DNA from: Allolobophora icterica
Lineage: Eukaryota > Annelida > Clitellata > Crassiclitellata > Lumbricidae
Reading direction: 5' to 3'
Length of the DNA stretch: 64,000 bases
NCBI GenBank assembly: GCA_963556255.1
Contig: OY744615.1
Coordinates: forward strand, 5,450,623-5,514,622
In this document: one piece after another, positions 59,701-64,000 of the stretch
Numbering within the stretch: the first letter of the stretch is position 1
Layout: each line of letters opens with the position of its first letter
Made by a program: the position numbers and the translations under genes
The notes under the pieces: model-generated
Told to the model about the DNA's origin: nothing
The model's database searches: none
Seen by the model: only the letters and a program-made list of their open reading frames with translations

Positions 59701-62700
59701 TGTTCCATAATCCAACACCAGCACAACTCTGACGGCTTTCTTGTTATCTGAGGACTGGTCACATTTACATCATGTAGCCTTCAGCAGTTGTGCAATGTAC
59801 TAATAAGGCACTATATTAAGTGTCTACAATCTACATACATACTGTATACATGCATACACACTCGTATCATGTATTTGAAAATGATACATAAAATTATTCA
59901 CTCATTCGTTCATTCATTCGATAATTTATATAGTGCCTCTTGAGGAAGCCTACTCAGAGGTGCTCCCAGTTCAGCCACAGTTAAACAGAAAAGACTTGAG
60001 GAGGCGGTAGAGAACAGGTGAACTGCCTCATGGAAATAAGCACAAAGAAGGTGGGAACCCATTCCAGGTAGAGGGGCCAGCCACTGAGAAGGCATGATGC
60101 TGTTTAACTGAGGAGCGGGACCGAGGGACCCCCAGCTCACCCCCAGCTGCAGAATGCAGAACTCAATGGGACATTAGACCAGAGAGTGGACAGCAGAGAT
60201 CAGATAGGTAAGATGGAGCTTCAGCAGAGACAGACTGCCAGACAACAGAAGCAACCCTATAGGAGATGTACTGCAAGGCAGGAAGCCAATGCAGGACATC
60301 ACGCATATAAGCTGAAACTGGTGCATATTATGGGTTATGGGCCACGAGCTGAGCGGCAGAGCAAAGGACCCCGGTCAAGACGCCAAATTAGAGCCAATGG
60401 ATGTCCAGTGAGAACTGAACACTGTGAAGAGCAATAGTTAACTCTACTGAAGATAAAAGCATGAATGAGGTTAAGCGCCACGTCATAAGAAAGGGATCGT
60501 ATTACAACACACAACTGCCGGAGCTGGTAGCAGCAACTCCAGGTGACCAAGTTAACATGTTGAGAAAAGTAAGCTCTTTTGGTCAAGTGTCATCCCCAGC
60601 TGGGATTCAGCAGAAATCTCTGCCTGCTGATTATATGATTGTCTGCATACAAGAATTTCTATAGCACACTTTCAGAACTTCTCAGAAACAACAAAACTAT
60701 CAGGTCAAATTTCTAGCAGATCACATCTTGTCACACAGTCCCCAGACAGAAACACAGGGGACAGACAGGCATGCAGGCAAGCACACGGACATACCCTTCT
60801 CTGCCGACCTGGTACGTTTTACCAACTTTATCTTCTACCTAAATGTAAGATTTGTAATCTGCAAACAGCATGTACCTACAGAGCAGACAAAGAACACCGG
60901 TCTTGATCGAGCAGATTTCTGCGAAACTCAGAAACCATCAGTAAACGAGACACTTACCTTATTGGGAAACTGATCGAAAGAAGTACGGATTGGATCCTTT
61001 GTACCGAATTTTGACGATTTGTATCGACGTACGATGTCAGCGATCGTGGCAGCAACAAGGAAGTACTGCTGCTTCAGTCGAAGTTCCTTGCCACTGAAGA
61101 ACTAAAGCAAAGCAACGCCCCCCCTCTCTCGTTGTAACAAGAATCAATCATTCAACGGATATAGTTTCGCTTTGCTCGCCATAAATCAGCACAACAAATA
61201 ATTAATAATTAACTAATGAGAAACGCGACAAGAGGTCGTAAGAGATGACGATTACAAGCCAGCTGATCTGGTGTCAATCTGTTTAACACTTTAACGACAA
61301 GCTGCATTGGTTTCCCAGTAGCTTTTAGTACACTCTCGTCGTTAAAGTAATAAAATATGAATTTCCCTATGAACTTAATCAACTGAAAACACTCAGTTCT
61401 GCCACTGTTTTATTATTATTATTATTATTATTAATTATTATTATTATAAATAAGTAACTTCTATCGCTCCAGTGTCTAAAGCACAAGGCCTCACTGATTG
61501 CACACCAAAAAAGCAATAATCAGGTCAACATCCAGTAGACAGAGAGACAGCCTTTGGTGGATAAGCACTTTGAAACAGCTAAGTTTCAAGTTCAGCACGA
61601 AATGACACAAGTGACTGAGCAGATGCAATGAGAGAGTTATAAAATTTAGCAGATTGAGTAGATACAAGGAGAGAGCTAGAAAATTCAGGTCCAGCAACCG
61701 AAGCAGCTCATTCACCCAGTACAGTTCTAGCTTCAGGTACGACCAGAGATAGTCAATCAGATGACCTTGTAAACTGTAAATCACGGGTTCCCAACCGATG
61801 GGTCGTGACTCCCCCAAGGTGGCCACAAAACGTTTCCAAGGGGGTGGCCACGGTTTTCTGGTTGTCAAAAAAAAAGTTGCCCAGATCCAAGCACAATAAT
61901 CGCATTAACATATTATGTAAGAATTATATTCTGAAAAATCTATTTCTAATTTGTTTGCTTTACCCTATTATGTCTTCTTATGCAAATTCGGCAGAGGGTT
62001 GCGGGTTACTTAACTATTGGATAAGGGGGTCGCGACCCGAAAAAAGTTGAGACAAATTGAAACACTGTAAATAGACATTTGTTCTCTCACAAAATGTTGC
62101 ATAAAACCCTTTGACTAATATGTGCCAATAAGATTAGATAAGAGACAAACACAGATGAAAGACAAGTTGTGGCTTAAAAGGGTTTGACTCACGTTGTCGT
62201 TAGGATATAGGACACGAGAAATGTTCTCAGCAGAATTCCTGTCAAACACCGCCTGGATGTAGTCTCCGCTGTTAACTGAAATCATCATTTCACCTCATAA
62301 TTCCATGAAATACATTTAAAACTCAATATTAGGTCTTTCTGAGGTTCCAAAAGGTGCTTTATATAAATGTATCTATCATCTTAGCAGACAGCCAGAGTAA
62401 ACCAGGCCAGGTCAAGAGTTACTATGTCAGAGTAACTGCAGCTAATCCATAATATTCTTAACAAATTGAAACACTGATTTAAACATTATGTACATTAAAT
62501 CATTTGTACCAAAATTCTCCAGTTGAAAAATAAGCACACACTCATACATACATTAGCACTGTGGCATGAAGCAATCACATGGGTAGACAATGCAGATCTA
62601 GTAAAATCAGAAAATTGTATCTGATGATACACATTCAGTAAAAGTCAGTGATTGAATAAGTTCAAAAGACTTTGCATCCAACTGCAGGCCTTTATCAACA

Positions 62701-63260
62701 CTAGTAGTGTTCAGAAAACACGTAAGAACAAAGTTCCAGAACACGAGTATGCTGTTGTCAGAAATGAAAGAAATGCTTCTGGCAGGAAAGCGACTTCTTG
62801 ATCTTAATTCTCTTAATCTTCTCTATTGCTGAAAGCTGAGTTATTATTATTATTATTTTTATTATTATTAATAATATTATGCATTTATTAAGCACCACTA
62901 TCCAAAGACCATGCAAGTCATCACTGGATGACACACAGCAACTGTGAGTGAAGGACTTCAACATCAACGTTCCCACACAGTAATCGTATCAGAGGGTTTA
63001 CTGACGCAATACCACACGAATGCTCAAAACCAATTAGCGACCATCTCTCATGATCAGAAAGCTAAATTACCAGACAAGTAAAAGTTAATATGAAATTTCA
63101 TAAACCAGTTATTAAACATTTTCTCTGCAAAATATTGAAAATACTGACAGAACTGAAGGTTGAAAAAGCCGGGCGCTTTAGCTGACCACAGACGCAGCGT
63201 ATTGACGACGTTGTTATGATAGCCAGGAACAGGATTGTCGTATGGCATCGCCAATACCAC
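46286..63260 (-). CDS. Glycogen phosphorylase (14 exons; 5' exons beyond window)
   Basis: Fourteen exons join in phase into 652 codons plus stop, colinear with animal glycogen phosphorylase from about residue 220 to the end. It cuts alpha-1,4 glucosyl units from glycogen with phosphate, releasing glucose-1-phosphate in the cytosol. Visible signatures: YPNDN of the 280s loop, AYTNHT (catalytic-site His), [11 protein letters not shown] (phosphate-binding Arg and Lys), and [10 protein letters not shown] with the pyridoxal-phosphate lysine. Nothing is broken in the exons. The Ser14 phosphorylation site and AMP site at the N terminus lie off-window, so regulation cannot be judged. The C terminus has an extra ~25-residue Pro/Ser/Glu-rich tail after the usual LPAP end. 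One intron uses a GC donor (58800). Vertebrate isoforms PYGL/PYGM/PYGB cannot be told apart here. A decayed copy of exon 13 sits in the intron after exon 3. Confidence 0.97.
46526..48159 (-). other. Last phosphorylase intron: inverted arms and a duplicated segment
   Basis: Reverse-complement arms lie at about 46665-46745 and 47070-47130. A ~70-bp direct repeat (47178-47250 and 47512-47582) brackets a CTAGCTGGTTTACCCGGCGT region and a minisatellite of GACTGCTTCGCAGTC. No gene seen. Confidence 0.6.
48160..48562 (+). mobile_element. L2 LINE RT C-terminal part, left of a hAT insertion
   Basis: [20 protein letters not shown], [20 protein letters not shown] and [20 protein letters not shown] across frameshifts. 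The frame continues at 49424 after the hAT. Confidence 0.75.
48563..49423. mobile_element. Non-autonomous hAT, CAGAGYGTCTC family, copy 2
   Basis: Ends CAGAGCGTCTCGTTTGA and TCAAATGAGACACTCTG. Flanks AAGCTCCT and ACGTTCCT agree at 6 of 8, so it is older than copy 1. Splits an L2 LINE. Confidence 0.8.
49424..49805 (+). mobile_element. L2 LINE, right of the hAT insertion
   Basis: [40 protein letters not shown], then GSTSE and the 3' end GAAGAGGTGCTGTGTAAATTCTCAGG. Confidence 0.75.
49985..50800 (+). mobile_element. CR1/L2-type LINE 3' part with ATT tail
   Basis: [60 protein letters not shown] and [20 protein letters not shown], then a broken tail and GGCGCCATATAAATTG followed by (ATT)n. GC-rich codon use sets it apart from the other L2 copies, so it is another subfamily. 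Confidence 0.8.
50848..50914 (-). CDS. Glycogen phosphorylase exon 13
   Basis: [20 protein letters not shown] then YQ; 67 nt entering in phase 2 and leaving in phase 0. Donor GTCAGC. A decayed copy is at 60809-60875. Confidence 0.96.
50998..51035. repeat. Perfect 38-bp palindrome
   Basis: Arms of 18 bp (CAATGGCGCTGAGCAATT) around GT. Next to exon 13 in the phosphorylase intron. Confidence 0.85.
51326..51460 (-). CDS. Glycogen phosphorylase exon 12
   Basis: [20 protein letters not shown] then [20 protein letters not shown] and MYND plus AA. Donor GTTAAG. Confidence 0.95.
51706..51784. repeat. Short foldback element, copy 2
   Basis: The same ~34-bp-arm hairpin as 15572-15656 in the other orientation (loop TGGTGTTAAGCA). 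Confidence 0.8.
52020..52240 (+). mobile_element. LINE 3' end with ATT tail
   Basis: It encodes [20 protein letters not shown] then [13 protein letters not shown] and stop, a CR1/L2-type C terminus, then GGTGCCACATAAATCACCTT and (ATT)n. Confidence 0.7.
52288..52415 (-). CDS. Glycogen phosphorylase exon 11
   Basis: [20 protein letters not shown] then [20 protein letters not shown] and RQ plus GG. LDGANVE is diagnostic. Confidence 0.97.
53057..53278 (-). CDS. Glycogen phosphorylase exon 10 (PLP site)
   Basis: [60 protein letters not shown] and [14 protein letters not shown]. The Lys of NMKF is the pyridoxal-phosphate lysine of the family. Confidence 0.97.
54035..54241 (-). CDS. Glycogen phosphorylase exon 9
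   Basis: [60 protein letters not shown] and PRTVMMGGK. Contains the phosphate-site KR...K residues. Confidence 0.97.
54622..55035. mobile_element. 414-bp hAT MITE, CAGTGGCGGCGC end
   Basis: It is flanked by the exact duplication ATTACAGA (54614-54621 and 55036-55043). Ends CAGTGGCGGCGCTACA and GCTGGTGCCACCACTG. A short unit TTTTACTCTTCACCTGCCTA is repeated near the left end. Confidence 0.85.
55185..55865 (+). mobile_element. L2 LINE 3' part, decayed
   Basis: [35 protein letters not shown] and later broken frames up to GACGCCTTATAAATG and ACAATACAAT repeats. Clearly the same family as 25155-28708. Confidence 0.85.
56042..56143 (-). CDS. Glycogen phosphorylase exon 8
   Basis: [20 protein letters not shown] then [14 protein letters not shown]. 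This is the variable linker entering the C-terminal domain. Confidence 0.93.
56685..57000 (+). repeat. tRNA-derived SINE, family 1, copy C
   Basis: Head GGTGCTCGTAGTTCTAGTGG, body CAGAAATTTGTTTCGAGATT, then AGCCAACTCAGCTATAATGA and the tail ending near 57000. Confidence 0.8.
57021..57135 (-). CDS. Glycogen phosphorylase exon 7
   Basis: [20 protein letters not shown] then [29 protein letters not shown] is strictly family-typical. Donor GTACGT. Confidence 0.95.
57797..57960 (-). CDS. Glycogen phosphorylase exon 6
   Basis: [20 protein letters not shown] then [20 protein letters not shown] and [14 protein letters not shown] plus AC. Ends in phase 2 before GTAAGC. Confidence 0.95.
58345..58640 (+). 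repeat. tRNA-derived SINE, family 1, copy D
   Basis: Head GGGTGCGTGGTAATCTAGTGG with B-box GGTTCAAATCC, then CAGAAAATTGTTTGAGATTT body and the AAGAAAATGAAGTTGCTAAC tail. Confidence 0.8.
58801..58947 (-). CDS. Glycogen phosphorylase exon 5 (GC donor)
   Basis: [20 protein letters not shown] then [20 protein letters not shown] and FEINMRFLS. The frame requires the exon to end at TCG before GCAAGT. No GT donor keeps the frame. Confidence 0.95.
59095..59250 (+). repeat. tRNA-like SINE fragment, third type
   Basis: GGTATGGTAGCCAAATGGATACAGCG (A-box-like) and GGGTTCGAGCC (B-box, 59149-59159). Unlike families 1 and 2 in the body. Confidence 0.5.
59410..59502 (-). CDS. Glycogen phosphorylase exon 4
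   Basis: [20 protein letters not shown] then [17 protein letters not shown] is a phosphorylase hallmark. Phase 0 on both sides. Confidence 0.95.
59925..60600 (-). mobile_element. L2/CR1 LINE 3' part, decayed
   Basis: The minus strand reads [36 protein letters not shown], then a Leu-rich broken stretch and the 3' end GAGCACCTCTGAGTAGGC...CTATATAAATT. In the intron between exons 3 and 4. Confidence 0.7.
60809..60875 (-). pseudogene. Decayed duplicate of glycogen phosphorylase exon 13
   Basis: Exactly 67 nt, like the real exon 13 (50848-50914), with 7 differences and no indels. Splice sites are preserved in form (CTGTAG before, GTCGGC after). It reads [11 protein letters not shown], then TAG (60839-60841), then [10 protein letters not shown]. 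It lies in the intron between exons 3 and 4, where both exons are phase 0, so including it would also break the frame. Confidence 0.9.
60958..61101 (-). CDS. Glycogen phosphorylase exon 3
   Basis: [20 protein letters not shown] then [20 protein letters not shown] and SFDQFPNK. Phase 0 on both sides. Confidence 0.95.
61782..62064. mobile_element. 283-bp hAT-like MITE in a phosphorylase intron
   Basis: It is flanked by the exact duplication CTGTAAAT (61774-61781 and 62065-62072). The left end reads CACGGGTTCCCAACCGATGG then GTCGTGAC; the right end mirrors it with GGGTCGCGACCC and AAGTTGAGAC. This 'TTCTCAAC...GGGTCGCGACCC' design is common in hAT MITEs of animals. Confidence 0.75.
62193..62275 (-). 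CDS. Glycogen phosphorylase exon 2
   Basis: [20 protein letters not shown] then VLYPNDN: tower-helix region and start of the 280s loop. Donor GTGAGT. Confidence 0.93.
63149..63260 (-). CDS. Glycogen phosphorylase exon 1 (of those visible)
   Basis: [20 protein letters not shown] then [17 protein letters not shown]. The donor is GTCAGT after the first base of the F codon; joining to exon 2 gives NLQFFNSGDY, the expected length. Confidence 0.95.
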
Positions 63261-63289
63261 CTGTTACAAGAAACGTAATGTATTTACAA

Positions 63290-63500
63290 ATCATTTATAT
63301 AGCACCTTTCAAGCACCTCCCAAAAGTGCTGCTTGCTTGAGTATCTAACTGGTCTAAACGTAAGCACAAAGTGCGAGATCTTTGATTTATGCTGGGACAG
63401 TGCCAACCATCATGGATCACCCAAGAATGAAGATCTGGAAACGAATCCAGTGCAGCATTTCTTGCATACATGTGCATATATATGAGAGTATTTTGGATGG
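63290..63500 (-). mobile_element. L2 LINE 3' fragment
   Basis: The reverse strand reads DSFPDLHSWVIHDGWHC and ends near AAGGTGCTATATAAATGA, resembling L2 3' ends elsewhere in this gene. Confidence 0.4.
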
Positions 63501-63909
63501 TTGATCCGACAGGATAGTTGATGACTGACTCGAGTGATGGACGTATTCTGAACTTTGGCAGTCCTGCTACTATCGAGTTTCAATAGACACTGAAGAAATG
63601 GTTAAATTTACTCTGGACACATAATCCAATTTGGCATGCATTCTAATCTAATCTAGGACTTCTGTAGCGCCATTATCACAAGAACAAGGCATCTAGGAAG
63701 GTCACTTCAAGTGAAACCGTAATATTTGTTCACTGGAGAAGCCCATTCAACATCTGATGGATATACAATTGTACATACACATGTAAAAATGTAATCTAAA
63801 TCTCTGAAATTTGTCAGTGCTACACAAAAAAGCCACATGATAGAGACTGGCTTATTCAACGGTGCTATATTGAATCAAGTCTGCAATAATCAGGATGTTT
63901 GGTCTCTTC

Positions 63910-63983
63910 CAGTGTCACGTCAGAATCCGGGGAGGTCAAGCTGAGGACACAGTATGGTGCTACGGTGGAAATCGTTGATGAAG
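63910..63983 (+). CDS. Possible plus-strand exon of an unknown gene
   Basis: CTTCCAG precedes GTCACGTCAGAATCC and GTGAGT follows GATGAAG. The frame VTSESGEVKLRTQYGATVEI then VDE is open; another frame is stopped. It lies antisense inside what should be a phosphorylase intron. It may be part of a nested gene or element, or a chance match. Confidence 0.25.
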
Positions 63984-64000
63984 GTGAGTTATTAAGTTCT

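Noticed and set aside
60728..60973. 81-codon plus-strand ORF
   Set aside because: Overlaps the antisense of the dead exon-13 copy and phosphorylase exon 3.

Overview
This window is animal nuclear DNA. Genes are split by large introns with GT-AG borders, two minus-strand genes match well-known animal proteins, and most of the rest is transposable-element debris: non-LTR retrotransposons, hAT-type DNA transposons with 8-bp target duplications, tRNA-derived SINEs and long trinucleotide tracts. Nothing prokaryotic was seen. The repeat spectrum (L2/CR1-like, RTE-like and REL-endonuclease LINEs plus many hATs) suggests a non-vertebrate metazoan, probably marine, but the species cannot be fixed from the sequence.

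Host genes. (1) 3.06-14.08 kb, plus strand: the 3' exons of a coiled-coil protein I do not recognise, ending in a stop at 14077. (2) 33.5-37.2 kb, minus strand: a complete two-exon FICD homologue (ER-membrane Fic AMPylase), with its promoter at about 37.23-37.33 kb. (3) 46.3-63.3 kb, minus strand: glycogen phosphorylase, 14 exons joining in phase into 652 codons plus stop. They cover the protein from the N-terminal-domain sheet to the C terminus. The first ~200 residues lie beyond the right edge. FICD and the phosphorylase are tandem on the same strand but show no functional link.

Repeat layout. 0-2.5 kb: hAT tail, then copies of a (TAA)n-associated REL-type LINE. 2.5-14.1 kb: introns of the coiled-coil gene, with hATs, a 368-bp (ATG)n tract and a threefold nest of hAT elements (10.1-12.3 kb). 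14.4-15.6 kb: a hAT with transposase remnant. 16.2-19 kb: SINE, more REL-LINE copies in trinucleotide tracts. 20-21.4 kb: LINE tailed with (TTAC)n. 22.5-23.5 kb: a 924-bp hAT. 24.8-29.7 kb: an RTE-like LINE split by a nearly intact L2/CR1 LINE that has one in-frame stop. 31.45-33.19 kb: a probable hAT with a decayed ORF. 37.4-44.95 kb: dense nesting of hATs, LINE, SINE and MITEs, including a 94-bp-arm perfect palindrome. 45-64 kb: phosphorylase introns loaded with L2 3' ends and SINEs.

The strongest unusual signals are: (a) an excess of the palindromic octamer TAGGCCTA (26 seen, about 1 expected), where comparison of repeat copies shows a 6-bp GGCCTA insertion at TA sites; (b) the REL-LINE family found repeatedly in (TAA)n tracts; (c) a decayed dispersed copy of a phosphorylase exon in another intron of the same gene; (d) Russian-doll hAT insertions, each with an intact 8-bp target duplication.
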